A stretch of DNA of 64,000 nt from Paenibacillus radicis (ex Gao et al. 2016) (GCF_014641555.1 NZ_BMHY01000002.1:186001-250000), one strand, 5' to 3'; shown: positions 54,347 through 63,832, counted from the stretch's first letter. Notes: a model not told the origin generated them from the sequence alone. Translations and numbers: made by a program.

Positions 54347-55153
54347 ATGTTAAAGCTGCTTATTGCCGAAGATGTCAAAACCGTCCGGGATACGCTCGTC
54401 TGCTCCATACCTTGGCAGCAGCTGGGCATATCGCTGCTTGGCGCTGCGGAGAATGGGGAAGAGGCGCTTGCTTGGCTGGAGAGAGAAGGGGCGGATTTGC
54501 TGCTGACCGACATCGGCATGCCGAGAATGAACGGTCTGGAGCTCATCGCCGAAGTGAAGGCGCGGCAGCCGGAAACCCGCTGCATTATTTTATCCGGGCT
54601 TAATGAATTCGAGCACGCGCGGCAAGCGGTAAAGCTGCAGGTGCTGGACTATGTGCTGAAGCCGATTGACCCCGATGAGATTGAGAGGGTCGTATCGAAT
54701 GCCGCCGGCCAGCTGTTGAAAGAACGGGAAGGCAGGCGGGAAGCCGCTTTCGCTTTGCAGTCGGCTAAGGAAAAGCTGCCGAACCTGCTGGATGAGCTGC
54801 CGCCGGAGGAGTGGGCGGGAAGCTTAAAGAAGAAGAAGCTTGCCGAGCAGGCGCTTCGGTATATGAAGGATCATTTTACGCAGGGCGATTTATCATTGTC
54901 GGATGTAGCTGAAGCGGTGGGTTTAAGTGATAAATATTTGAATTTAATTGTGAAGGAAGTTACCGGGCAGACGATTACGCATTGGATTATTCGTCTTCGT
55001 ATGGAGGAGGCAGCCCGGCTGCTGGAGGACCCGATGATTAAAATTTACGAAATATGCGAGCGGATCGGCTATGCGGATCAGGATTATTTTCGCGAAAGCT
55101 TCAAGAAGCAATACGGCTTAACGCCGACTGAATTCCGCAACCGTTTTTTGTAG
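54347..55153 (+). CDS. AraC-type response regulator (system 3)
   Basis: A 268-residue regulator, about half the length of the system 1 partner. The receiver domain (1-118) has the acidic pocket (IAEDVK), phosphoacceptor D55 in LTDIGMPRMNG and K106 in YVLKPID. A short linker leads straight to the AraC domain (168-268) with DLSLSDVAEAVGLSDKYLNL and ICERIGYADQDYFRESFKK. The large middle domain of usual YesN proteins is missing. It likely activates the transporter/glycosidase genes upstream and perhaps the catabolic genes downstream. Confidence 0.92.
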   Translation: MLKLLIAEDVKTVRDTLVCSIPWQQLGISLLGAAENGEEALAWLEREGADLLLTDIGMPRMNGLELIAEVKARQPETRCIILSGLNEFEHARQAVKLQVLDYVLKPIDPDEIERVVSNAAGQLLKEREGRREAAFALQSAKEKLPNLLDELPPEEWAGSLKKKKLAEQALRYMKDHFTQGDLSLSDVAEAVGLSDKYLNLIVKEVTGQTITHWIIRLRMEEAARLLEDPMIKIYEICERIGYADQDYFRESFKKQYGLTPTEFRNRFL

Positions 55154-55175
55154 CTAAAGAAGGAGAATGTGCAAA

Positions 55176-56258
55176 ATGAACAATAGGAGCAGAACGGATA
55201 TACAGGAAGCGGCGCGTCGTGTCTATCACTTTATGATGCACAGCAAGCCTGAGGATTGGGGCGGCCATGTCTGGACCGACTGGGCGATGAATATCGATAA
55301 GTGGGACTGGAACCCGGGGGTCGGGATTATTGCGGCTGCGGAATATGGCAGAGCGACAGGGGATTCATCCGTTTTGCAGGAGGTGGAGGGCTGGGTACGG
55401 CGCAACCGCGGGCAGTCCGAGGAGGTTCGAGTCATCAATTCCATGGCGCCGTATGCCATTTTTCCGCAGCTGTATAAGGCCACTGGAGACGTTTATTATT
55501 TGGAAAAGGCTGTGGAAATTGCGGAGTGGATGGTGGAGCAGGCTCCCCGTACAAGTGAAGGGGCGTTTGAGCATACCGTGACGGAGAATGCCCGGTTCAG
55601 CGAGCAGATTTGGGCTGATACCGTATTTATGGCGGTCTTGTTTCTAGCGCGTACAGCACGGCTAACAGGTAACCGCAAGCACGCAGAAGAAGCGCTGCTG
55701 CAAGCGCTGCTCCATCTTCGCGCCTTGCAGGACGAGGATACGGGGTTGCTCTTCCATGGCTGGGACGGTTCAGCCGGCAATTGGATGTCGGCAGCCAGAT
55801 GGAACCGGGCGAATGGCTGGAATGCCGCCGGCATTCCGATGATTTTGGAGGAAGCGGAGAAGCTTTGCCGGGATTCGGATTTGCTTCATGAGCTGAAATA
55901 CCGGTACGGCAGACTCATCGAGGCACTCGCTGCTTGCCAGCTGCCCGGAGGGATGTGGCCAACCGTGCTGGATCGGCCTGGCTTTTATGAAGAAACATCG
56001 GGCTCCGCAGCTATTGCTTTGGGGTTGTACAAGGCTGTCCGCATGGAACTGGCCTCTGAACAACTTCTGCCTTACGCCGACCGGGCACTAGCTGCAATTG
56101 TGCCGATGGTAGCGGCAACGGGAGCGGTCTCGGGCGTATCCGGCGGCACGCCGGTACTGGAGAGCGAAAGAGCGTACAATGAGGTGCCGCTATTCCCTAC
56201 ACTGTATGGGCAAGGGCTTGTATTGCTGTTGTTGTCAGAAGTAATCGAACAGCGATAG
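55176..56258 (+). CDS. glycoside hydrolase family 88/105, unsaturated glucuronyl-type hydrolase
   Basis: A 360-residue alpha/alpha-barrel protein; ATG 55176 is chosen, 10 bases after AAGGAG. Family marks: WDWNPGVGIIAAAEY, INSMAPYAIFPQLY, ARFSEQIWADTVFMAVLFLA with the probable catalytic D148, and HGWDGSAGNWMSAARWNRAN. Relatives (YteR, YesR) hydrate the unsaturated uronic acid at the end of oligosaccharides made by polysaccharide lyases. It has no signal peptide, so it acts in the cytosol on imported material. No lyase gene is in this window, so the unsaturated-uronate substrate is an assumption. Confidence 0.88.
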   Translation: MNNRSRTDIQEAARRVYHFMMHSKPEDWGGHVWTDWAMNIDKWDWNPGVGIIAAAEYGRATGDSSVLQEVEGWVRRNRGQSEEVRVINSMAPYAIFPQLYKATGDVYYLEKAVEIAEWMVEQAPRTSEGAFEHTVTENARFSEQIWADTVFMAVLFLARTARLTGNRKHAEEALLQALLHLRALQDEDTGLLFHGWDGSAGNWMSAARWNRANGWNAAGIPMILEEAEKLCRDSDLLHELKYRYGRLIEALAACQLPGGMWPTVLDRPGFYEETSGSAAIALGLYKAVRMELASEQLLPYADRALAAIVPMVAATGAVSGVSGGTPVLESERAYNEVPLFPTLYGQGLVLLLLSEVIEQR

Positions 56259-56270
56259 CAGAAAAAAATG

Positions 56271-56353
56271 TTTGTTTCAAACAAAGTACTAGTAGACAAT
56301 TTGATCGATTCATCCGTATAATAATGTTATAAACGAACATTATTCTGTTTGTT
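56271..56353 (+). promoter_or_regulatory. promoter and DeoR-type operator of the catabolic operon
   Basis: A candidate promoter TAGACA (56293-56298) and TATAAT (56317-56322) has an 18-base spacer. It is bracketed by a palindrome TTTGTTTCAAACAAA (56271-56285) and an inverted repeat AACGAACA ... TGTTTGTT (56332-56353). AAACAAA-type repeats are typical DeoR-family targets, and a DeoR gene ends this operon. Confidence 0.6.
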
Positions 56354-56377
56354 AATAACACAAAAGGGTGGATACCG

Positions 56378-57229
56378 ATGACAGCAGCTGCACGTATGGC
56401 AAGAATGTTCAGTGAAGAAGGCAAGTGCTTTGACGTTGCGATTGACCACGGCTTTTTTAATGAATATGGCTTTCTTTCCTCGATTGAAAATATGAAGCAG
56501 GCAGTAGAGACCGTCGTGAAGGCCAATCCGGATTGCATTCAGCTTAGTCTGGGTCAAGCGAAGCATTTGCAGCAAATTCCGGGTAAAAGCAAGCCCGGCC
56601 TTGTATTGCGTACCGATGCGGCGAACATCTACGGCTCGGAGCTGCCGCATTTTCTATTTAGCGAAATTATCGATAACGCCGTCGAGCATGCCGTAAGATT
56701 GGATGCTGTTGCGGTATGCGTCAACCTGCTGCTGCTGCCGAACCAGCCGGAGCTGCATTATCAATGCGTCAAAAATATCGCCAAGCTGAAAACCGAATGC
56801 GAGCGTTATGGCATGGTGCTGATGGTGGAGCCGCTCGTTATGCTTCCGAATGATCAGAAGGGCGGCTATATGGTAGACGGGGATATCCGTAAAATCATGC
56901 CGCTCGTCCGTCAAGCTGCAGAGCTTGGCGCTGATGTCATCAAAGCGGATCCTTGCGATAACGTAGAGGAATATCACCGCGTCATTGAGGTCGCATCCGG
57001 CGTACCTGTTCTCGTAAGGGGCGGGGGCCGCGCTTCCGATGAAGAGATTGTGGAACGTACGGTGAAGCTAATGGAGCAAGGCGCATCCGGCATCGTATAT
57101 GGTCGCAACGTTATTCAGCATCCTCAGCCTGCGCGGATGACCGAAGCCTTGATGGGTATTGTTCATAAAGGCCACAGCGCAGCAACGGCATTGGCTGTTC
57201 TGAATGGGGGGAGCGTTTCCCATGTCTAA
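56378..57229 (+). CDS. class I aldolase of the DhnA/LsrF/FbaB type
   Basis: A 283-residue TIM-barrel protein starting after AAAGGGTGG. The opening ARMFSEEGKCFDVAIDHGFF is the DhnA-type signature, GADVIKADPCDN carries the probable Schiff-base lysine (K189) and VPVLVRGGGRASDEEI is the phosphate-binding end. Such enzymes cleave a ketose phosphate to dihydroxyacetone phosphate and an aldehyde. It overlaps the oxidoreductase start by 8 bases. Beside a PfkB kinase and a ketol-isomerase, it is the likely carbon-carbon splitting step of this sugar pathway; the exact substrate is open. Confidence 0.85.
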   Translation: MTAAARMARMFSEEGKCFDVAIDHGFFNEYGFLSSIENMKQAVETVVKANPDCIQLSLGQAKHLQQIPGKSKPGLVLRTDAANIYGSELPHFLFSEIIDNAVEHAVRLDAVAVCVNLLLLPNQPELHYQCVKNIAKLKTECERYGMVLMVEPLVMLPNDQKGGYMVDGDIRKIMPLVRQAAELGADVIKADPCDNVEEYHRVIEVASGVPVLVRGGGRASDEEIVERTVKLMEQGASGIVYGRNVIQHPQPARMTEALMGIVHKGHSAATALAVLNGGSVSHV

Positions 57230-58382
57230 AAAAGAAATTCGCTTCGGTCTGATCGGCTGCGGCTTAATGGGCAAAGAGTTCGCGAGCGCTGCCGCCCGCT
57301 GGTGCCATTTGAGCCATGTTGACTTTCAACCGGTCATTACGGCTGTATGCGATGCTAACCCGGAAGCCGCTGCATGGTTCGAGCAGGCCGTTCCGAGCGT
57401 AAAACGGACGTACAGCGATTACAAAGAGCTGTTGGCTGACCCGGAGGTGGACGCTGTCTATTGCGCCGTACCGCATAATCTCCATGCCGAAATCTATGCC
57501 GATATTATTCGCGCCGGCAAGCATTTGCTGGGTGAAAAGCCGTTTGGCATTGATGAGCAAGCGAATGCCGTAATCCGCAAGGCCATTGCTGAGCACCCCG
57601 AAGTTATCGTCCGCTGCTCTTCAGAATTTCCGTTTTTCCCCGGCGCTCTTCAATTGTCCAAATGGGTGCAGGAGGGCCGCTTCGGTAAAATTATCGAGGT
57701 GGAAGCGGGCTTCTGGCATTCCAGCGATCTTGATCCGCAAAAACCGATCAACTGGAAGCGGAGAATCGCAACGAATGGCGAATATGGTTGTATGGGCGAT
57801 TTGGGCATGCATGTGCTGCATCTCCCGATGCGCTTCGGCTGGCATCCGCAAAACGTAAGGGCACTGCTGACGAAAGTCGTAGAGGAGAGACCGGACGGCA
57901 AAGGCGGGATGTCGCCATGCGAGACTTGGGACAATGCCATTCTTGCTTGTGAGGTTAAGACGGAGGAACAGCAGTTTCCGATGGTGCTGTCCACCAAGCG
58001 GATTGCGCCAGGCCATTCCAACACTTGGTTCATCAAAGTGCAAGGAACACGCTTGTCTGCCGAATTTTCGACCAAAAATCCGAAGCAGCTTTCCTCGCTG
58101 CCTTATGAACCGGGCGGAAGCCAGGCCTGGCATGTAACGGATGTTCCTTATCAGTCGGCTTACGGCACGATTACCGGAGGCATCTTCGAGTTCGGATTCT
58201 CCGATTCCATTCTGCAGATGTGGGCGGCTTTCTGCGACGAGGTCGCAAACGGCAAGGATGGAATGGCGCAGCCTTTCCGCTGCGCAACGCCGGAGGAAGC
58301 GTCCGGCAGCCATCGCGTCTTCACGGCTGCATTAGAATCCAATCGGACAGGAACGACGATACCAATCAACTGGGGGAGCTAA
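57222..58382 (+). CDS. Gfo/Idh/MocA-family oxidoreductase
   Basis: A 386-residue NAD(P)-dependent sugar dehydrogenase or reductase. The Rossmann motif is GLIGCGLMGKEFA (near residue 10), EKPFGID carries the family lysine, and a second domain contains YGCMGDLGMHVLHLPMRFGW. ATG 57222 is chosen because GGGGGAG lies 7 bases upstream; it overlaps the aldolase gene end. In this operon it may oxidise or reduce the C-6 or C-1 position of the sugar, or act on the aldol product. It is followed 1 base later by the kinase gene. Confidence 0.87.
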   Translation: MSKKEIRFGLIGCGLMGKEFASAAARWCHLSHVDFQPVITAVCDANPEAAAWFEQAVPSVKRTYSDYKELLADPEVDAVYCAVPHNLHAEIYADIIRAGKHLLGEKPFGIDEQANAVIRKAIAEHPEVIVRCSSEFPFFPGALQLSKWVQEGRFGKIIEVEAGFWHSSDLDPQKPINWKRRIATNGEYGCMGDLGMHVLHLPMRFGWHPQNVRALLTKVVEERPDGKGGMSPCETWDNAILACEVKTEEQQFPMVLSTKRIAPGHSNTWFIKVQGTRLSAEFSTKNPKQLSSLPYEPGGSQAWHVTDVPYQSAYGTITGGIFEFGFSDSILQMWAAFCDEVANGKDGMAQPFRCATPEEASGSHRVFTAALESNRTGTTIPINWGS

Positions 58383-58383
58383 C

Positions 58384-59592
58384 TTGGACAACGGAGCAGC
58401 ACCTTATCCCATCATCGTAGGCGGGCATATTTGCCTCGATATTATTCCGGCTATTCCCGGCGGTCCGTTTAGTATGGCACCGGGGAAGCTGCTGAACATC
58501 GGTCAAGCTTCGCTGTCAACCGGCGGAGCAGTGGCCAATACAGGACTGGCTTTACAGCGGCTTGGCCTGCCGGTGAAGCTGATGGGCAAAGTAGGGGATG
58601 ATTTTTTCGGGCAAGCGATATTGTCTATCATCGGTGATCGGCAGCAAGAGCTGACTGAGGGGATGATTGTAGCGGCTGGCGAGGCTAGTTCTTATTCGAT
58701 CGTCATCAATCCTCCTCAGGTCGACCGGATGTTTCTGCATTGTACAGGAGCCAACGATACGTTCAAAGCTGAAGATGTAACGGATGAATCGCTAGAGGAA
58801 GCGGGCTTATTCCATTTCGGTTATCCGCCGCTCATGCGCCATATGTATGAGAATGGCGGCGCCGAATTGGCGGAGCTGATGCGCCGGGCGAAGGCAGCCG
58901 GAGTGACGACTTCAATGGATATGGCGAAGCCGGATACGGATGCGCCATCAGGACAAGTCGATTGGCGGGAAATTCTTGCCCGCACGCTGCCTGACGTGGA
59001 TCTGTTTCTGCCAAGCGTTGAGGAAATATTGTTTATGCTTAGAAGAGACGTGTACGATGGAATGATAGCGTCGGTAGGCAGCGATCAATTATTATCGCAT
59101 ATCGATGCCGCAATGTTGGAAGCGCTGTCTTCGGAGCTGTTGGACATGGGGGCGGCAATCGTGGCACTCAAGCTTGGCGAATATGGCTTATATGTCCGGA
59201 CGACTGCCTCGGAGGAGAGGATGGCGAGATTAGGCCGTTATCAGCCGCGGCAGGTCGCTTGTTGGCTCAACCGGGAGCTGTATGTGCCATGCTTCCGCGT
59301 GGAGGTTGCAGGTACGACGGGGGCTGGCGATTGCACGATCGCCGGATTTCTGGCCGGCTTCGTTCAAGGACTGAGCCCGGAGGACACGGTGATTGGGGCG
59401 GTGGCGACAGGGGCGTGCAACGTCGAACAGCCCGATGCCACAAGCGGCATACCGGCTTGGCGCGATGTACAGTCGCGTCTGCAAGCGGGATGGGCAGCGT
59501 ACCCGCCGAGAGCGGATTTTTCACATTTTCATGTCAGTAGTCAAGGGAATGCGGTTATTTATGATGGATCGGCAGTTGCCGATTTCAAATAA
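58384..59592 (+). CDS. PfkB-family carbohydrate kinase
   Basis: A 402-residue ribokinase-like protein, longer than the usual 310-340. It starts at TTG 58384 behind GGGGGAG. PfkB marks: GQASLSTGGAVANTGLALQR and MGKVGDDFFGQ near the N-terminus, and TTGAGDCTIAGFLAGF near residue 315 with the catalytic Asp. It should phosphorylate the ketose made by the isomerase, giving the aldolase substrate. The extra length is in a middle region (about residues 190-300) and a 40-residue tail. Confidence 0.9.
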   Translation: MDNGAAPYPIIVGGHICLDIIPAIPGGPFSMAPGKLLNIGQASLSTGGAVANTGLALQRLGLPVKLMGKVGDDFFGQAILSIIGDRQQELTEGMIVAAGEASSYSIVINPPQVDRMFLHCTGANDTFKAEDVTDESLEEAGLFHFGYPPLMRHMYENGGAELAELMRRAKAAGVTTSMDMAKPDTDAPSGQVDWREILARTLPDVDLFLPSVEEILFMLRRDVYDGMIASVGSDQLLSHIDAAMLEALSSELLDMGAAIVALKLGEYGLYVRTTASEERMARLGRYQPRQVACWLNRELYVPCFRVEVAGTTGAGDCTIAGFLAGFVQGLSPEDTVIGAVATGACNVEQPDATSGIPAWRDVQSRLQAGWAAYPPRADFSHFHVSSQGNAVIYDGSAVADFK

Positions 59593-60159
<567 letters not shown>

Positions 60160-60164
60160 CAGGC

Positions 60165-61409
60165 ATGAGGTTATACGGCCGGGAGTGGACGCGCAGACAA
60201 TTGGAGGCGCATGTCGGGCGAGTGGAGCAAATCGGCGGCATCCGCCGGTTTACCGGAGTTGAAGGCCGGGAGCAGGGGCTGGAATTCATAGAGATTCGTA
60301 CCGGTGCTGGCCTTGCATATACGATAACACCGACTAAAGGGCTTGATTTTTCGCTGGCGGAATTTGGAGGCACGCCGATCAGCTGGCAAGCGGCGGGCGG
60401 CGACGTTCATCCCATGTACTACGAGCCGGAGGGAACGGGCTGGCTGCGCTCCGCTTCCGGCGGTCTGATGATGACTTGCGGACTGACACATGTCGGTACA
60501 CCCTCTGCTTACGAGGGGAAAAGCTATGGCATGCATGGCCGTGCGCATCACCTTCCGGCAAGGCAGGTGGCTGCGGAGGGACGATGGAACGGAGACGAAT
60601 ATGAGATGGTCATCCGCGGCATCGTGGAGGAAACAGCGATGTTCGGGGGCCATCTGCGGCTGCATCGCGAAATTCGCTCCTGGCTGGGCGAGAACCGGAT
60701 TACGGTAACAGACATCGTCGAAAATGCGGGCTTCGAGCCCTTGCCGCATATGCTGCTCTATCATTTTAACTTTGGCTACCCGCTTATGACGCCCGATACG
60801 CGAATGCAATTTCCTCCGGCTGCGATAGTGCCGCGAGATGCGGGGGCTGCGCCTGTGGGGCTGAAAGGTATGGGGCGAGAGGGACAGATTGTGCCGGAAC
60901 GAGTGGAAGGAATGAAAGGGCTGGGCGGGCCTGAAGGTTTGGAAGGCCCAGACGGGCTAGAAGGGGCGGAATGCCTCAACGAGCTGGAAAGTCTGGCAGG
61001 TCTGTATGGTCTGGATGAATCGGGACGAGTGGAAGAACTGAAACGGCAAAAAGCGGTGGATGGTCTGAGTGTGCTGAATCAGTGGCAGCTTCCCGAGCCG
61101 GGTTGTGCAGAAGCTGTATATTATCACGAGCTGTTGGACAGGGACACGGCTGAGGTGAAGCTGCACCAGCCTTTTTTTCCGCAAGCTGGGGGCAGGTCAG
61201 TTCCTCTTACGGTGTCGCTTCGCTGGTCCTCGCAGACGCTACCTTACTTGGTGCAATGGAAAATGCCCGGAGCGGGTATGCATGTTCTTGGCATAGAACC
61301 GGCCAATTGCCGGGTCGAGGGCATTGCGAAGGAGGCCGAAGAGGGCCGGCTGGTTATTTTGCAGCCCGGTCAAACCGTCGATTATAGCTGGGAGTTGAAC
61401 ATTGACTGA
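60165..61409 (+). CDS. DUF4432 aldose-1-epimerase-like protein with a low-complexity insert
   Basis: A 414-residue protein of the galactose-mutarotase-like fold: FIEIRTGAGLAYTITPTKGL, FGGTPISWQAA and the conserved GLTHVGTPSAYEG followed by SYGMHGRAHHLPA (active-site His region). It likely interconverts sugar anomers for the isomerase. Residues about 232-303 are an unusual Gly/Leu/Glu-rich insert built from repeats such as GLGGPEGLEGPDGLEG; without it the length would be about 340, closer to the family. The insert keeps frame and the C-terminal half (YYHELLDRDTAEVKLHQPFF) continues normally. Confidence 0.82.
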   Translation: MRLYGREWTRRQLEAHVGRVEQIGGIRRFTGVEGREQGLEFIEIRTGAGLAYTITPTKGLDFSLAEFGGTPISWQAAGGDVHPMYYEPEGTGWLRSASGGLMMTCGLTHVGTPSAYEGKSYGMHGRAHHLPARQVAAEGRWNGDEYEMVIRGIVEETAMFGGHLRLHREIRSWLGENRITVTDIVENAGFEPLPHMLLYHFNFGYPLMTPDTRMQFPPAAIVPRDAGAAPVGLKGMGREGQIVPERVEGMKGLGGPEGLEGPDGLEGAECLNELESLAGLYGLDESGRVEELKRQKAVDGLSVLNQWQLPEPGCAEAVYYHELLDRDTAEVKLHQPFFPQAGGRSVPLTVSLRWSSQTLPYLVQWKMPGAGMHVLGIEPANCRVEGIAKEAEEGRLVILQPGQTVDYSWELNID

Positions 61410-61464
61410 TCCCTTGCAATAATAGGGTGAGGGATTTGCAATATCGTAATGGGAGTTGCTCGGG

Positions 61465-62223
61465 ATGACCAGCGAATGGAATGATAGACAACGGCAAATT
61501 AAAGAACAATTGGATATAGACGGTGAAGTAAGAATCGCTGATCTGAAGGAGCGGTTCCAAGTCACCGAAATGACGCTCCGCAGAGACTTGGAGAAGCTGG
61601 AGCAGTCCGGCCTTATCCGCAGAACCTTTGGCGGAGCGATTCTGCTTGGCAAGGATATTGCCTTGAAGGACCGTACGGGCATATTGGCCGAAGAAAAGGC
61701 GAGGATCGGCCGGAAGGCTGCGTCCTATATTCAGCCGGGAGAATATATATTTCTGGACGGCGGAACGACGACGATTGAAATTGCCCGTGCATTAAAACCG
61801 GGATTGGCGATAACCGTCGTGACGAACGCGCTTAATGTCGCAAGCGAGCTTCAGGAGAAGCAAATACCGACGATTGTATCGGGCGGAATGATTTTGGAGA
61901 CGACCTCGACGCTGTTTGGGCCCTATGCCGAGAATTTGATCGGCTCCATGGCTTATACGCGGGTGTTTCTGGGTACGACCGGCATTTCGGCGCAGCATGG
62001 TTTCAGTAATTCGAATATGTATGAGGCCGAGATCAAGAAGGCGGCGATCCGCCAAGCCACGGAAGTTACGATCGTTGCCGATCACTCCAAATTTGGAGCC
62101 AAGGATTTCATTTCATTCGCTCATCTGGGCCAGGCGCATCGCCTGATTACCGACAGGCTGCCGGAAGCTCCTCTGCTCGAAGCTTGCAAGGAAGCAGGCA
62201 TGGAGACGATAGAAGCTTCCTGA
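61465..62223 (+). CDS. DeoR-family transcriptional repressor
   Basis: A 252-residue regulator. The DeoR helix-turn-helix is RQRQIKEQLDIDGEVRIADL and TEMTLRRDLEKLEQSGLIRR. The sensor domain shows DGGTTTIEIARAL and TNALNVASEL, a sugar-phosphate isomerase-like fold, so the inducer is probably a phosphorylated sugar of this pathway. ATG 61465 is chosen, GGAG lying about 10 bases upstream; TTG 61456 in frame is an alternative. It closes the operon from 56378, and AAACAAA-type operators lie before the operon. Confidence 0.92.
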   Translation: MTSEWNDRQRQIKEQLDIDGEVRIADLKERFQVTEMTLRRDLEKLEQSGLIRRTFGGAILLGKDIALKDRTGILAEEKARIGRKAASYIQPGEYIFLDGGTTTIEIARALKPGLAITVVTNALNVASELQEKQIPTIVSGGMILETTSTLFGPYAENLIGSMAYTRVFLGTTGISAQHGFSNSNMYEAEIKKAAIRQATEVTIVADHSKFGAKDFISFAHLGQAHRLITDRLPEAPLLEACKEAGMETIEAS

Positions 62224-62244
62224 CAGATAGGGAGGAATACGCGA

Positions 62245-62718
62245 ATGACTATTGAACTTGTGCAGCAGTTGGAACGCAGCGAAACGAAGCTCGTCGGGTA
62301 CACTGTTGCGGTGTCTCTAAATCAGGATCTTGCAGAAGGCATTATTATACAATTGCGAGAGCAGTTGAAAGCGCAACGGCATTATATCGGGAAGCAGTGT
62401 GACGACGGCGTTTATTTGGTTCAGGTCTATTCGGAGGAGGAATTTACGCCGGATACGCCGTTCGAAAGTATCGTTGCTGTAGCAGTCAGTGAATTTGGTT
62501 CTCTTCCTGATGGTATGGTTAGCCATACGCTGCCTGCAGGAGTTTACGCGAAAGTGATACATACTGGGGATGAAATCGACATTGGCGATGCGTATGATTT
62601 CATTCGTGATCAGGAAATTGCGAGCTTGCGCCCCTTCGATTTCGAATATTGGGCTGACTTGAACGCGATTGAGCAAGGGGAAGGCGCGATCGAGATTTAT
62701 TTGCCGCTCGAGGTGTGA
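62245..62718 (+). CDS. GyrI-like small-molecule binding protein
   Basis: A 157-residue protein with the pattern of the AraC effector-binding/GyrI-like domain: KLVGYTVAVSLNQDLAEGII near the start, VSEFGSLPDGMVSHTLPAGV in the middle and the closing RPFDFEYWADLNAIEQGEGA. The conserved Glu near the end and the aromatic pocket fit binding of hydrophobic or cationic small molecules. No DNA-binding domain is attached. GGGAGGAATACGCG precedes the ATG. It follows the DeoR gene by 21 bases but its link to sugar use is not evident. Confidence 0.8.
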   Translation: MTIELVQQLERSETKLVGYTVAVSLNQDLAEGIIIQLREQLKAQRHYIGKQCDDGVYLVQVYSEEEFTPDTPFESIVAVAVSEFGSLPDGMVSHTLPAGVYAKVIHTGDEIDIGDAYDFIRDQEIASLRPFDFEYWADLNAIEQGEGAIEIYLPLEV

Positions 62719-62800
62719 AGCGGCCGGAGCGGGCTTTTGCAGATCCTAAGTGAATAGGAATTCTAACCGCAATATCGCGGGTACGGGTACGGGCTGTCGA

Positions 62801-62822
62801 GACTGATTCGGCAGTCTTTTTT
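62801..62822 (+). terminator. terminator after the GyrI-like gene
   Basis: GACTG pairs with CAGTC around ATTCGG, followed by TTTTTT. The stem is short; it ends the sugar/GyrI-like run and is followed directly by repeat copy C. Confidence 0.6.
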
Positions 62823-62870
62823 ATTTTAATCGGCTGGTTAGATGCTCTGCGGGGATGGAAGGGGTCATTG

Positions 62871-63060
62871 TCAAAATGCAAAAGTACATTTTGATCAGCC
62901 TCAAATGGCTCAAAACAGCGACCAAAATGCAAAAGTGCATTTGAATACCTTTGAAATGGCCCTAAAAAGGCATTATAGGCCAATCAAACTGCATATTTGC
63001 ATTTTGAGGCCTTAATTCTTCGAAAAAGCGGCTAACAACCTGCAGATTTACATTTTGATC
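62871..63060 (+). repeat. interspersed palindromic repeat, copy C (full length)
   Basis: TCAAAATGCAAAAGTACATT (62871), CAAAATGCAAAAGTGCATTT (62923), the inverted TCAAACTGCATATTTGCATT (62983) and CCTGCAGATTTACATTTTGA (63040) follow in the same order and spacing as copy B. It fills most of the gap 62719-63247, which holds no gene. Confidence 0.85.
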
Positions 63061-63247
63061 ATTGTGGCGGAGGCGCGGTGGCGGTGAGAACGGTGAAGTT
63101 TAGACGAAAACTGCCTCAAAAGCCTCAACGTGCAGCCTGAATTACTTAACTTCGTACGAACAACTCGGCCAGAAGCTGAAAGTGCATTGTTTTCCAATTA
63201 TGGAGGAGATGGTAAGATGATAGAGATGAAGAAAGGAGTGATGCGGT

Positions 63248-63343
63248 ATGACAACAGACAGGATTAAAGGGATGACAGATAGCATGAAGCATGGTGCAGT
63301 TGAAATTGGTTTTATTCAAGCTTTTCAAGGTGACATTCAATAG
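63248..63343 (+). CDS. possible 31-residue peptide
   Basis: ATG 63248 follows AAAGGAGTGATGCGG. The frame reads MTTDRIKGMTDSMKHGAVEI and stops at TAG 63341-63343, ten bases before the acetyltransferase reading frame. The start TDRIKG is faintly like CsbD-type stress proteins but far too short, so it may be a relic or a leader. Confidence 0.3.
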   Translation: MTTDRIKGMTDSMKHGAVEIGFIQAFQGDIQ

Positions 63344-63352
63344 GCGGCAGAA

Positions 63353-63832
63353 ATGACTCGGACGGTCTTTTCTGTCATAGAGGAGGAGTCCGTTATTATT
63401 CGTTTAGAACAAATTAATCGCTCCAATTGGGAGCATTGCATCCGGTTGAAGCTCAAGGAAGAGCAGCAAACGTTTATGGCTTCGAACTTATATTCGATTG
63501 CCGAGCTGCAATTTCTGCCTGGATTTAAAGCAGCAGCAGTCTACCTGGACGATCGTGTAATCGGTTTTGCCATGTATGGTGTTGACCCGGATGATAGCAA
63601 CTATTGGATCTACCGGTTTATGATCGATGAGAGTGAGCAGGGGAAGGGCTATGGCACGGAAGCGATGAAGCAATTAGTCGGGATGATCGGGAGCGCTTTT
63701 GATCGAACGGACGTCATCATGCTTGGCTACCATCCGGACAACGAAGGCGCCAGAAGGTTGTATAACCGGGCTGGATTTCAAATTGAAGGAATCGCGCCTT
63801 GGGGAGAGGAATTGGCGAGTTACCGATTCTGA
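63353..63832 (+). CDS. GNAT-family N-acetyltransferase (BltD/PaiA-like)
   Basis: A 159-residue protein with the acetyl-CoA motif MIDESEQGKGYGTEAMKQLV and a late GNAT beta-strand region GARRLYNRAGFQIEG. Relatives in B. subtilis acetylate spermine/spermidine. ATG 63353 has only a weak site (GGCGG). The excellent AGAGGAGGAG at 63380-63389 lies just before GTT ATT ATT CGT TTA, where family members normally begin (IIRLEQI), so translation may start there from a rare codon, or the annotated start codon may have mutated. Confidence 0.85.
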   Translation: MTRTVFSVIEEESVIIRLEQINRSNWEHCIRLKLKEEQQTFMASNLYSIAELQFLPGFKAAAVYLDDRVIGFAMYGVDPDDSNYWIYRFMIDESEQGKGYGTEAMKQLVGMIGSAFDRTDVIMLGYHPDNEGARRLYNRAGFQIEGIAPWGEELASYRF

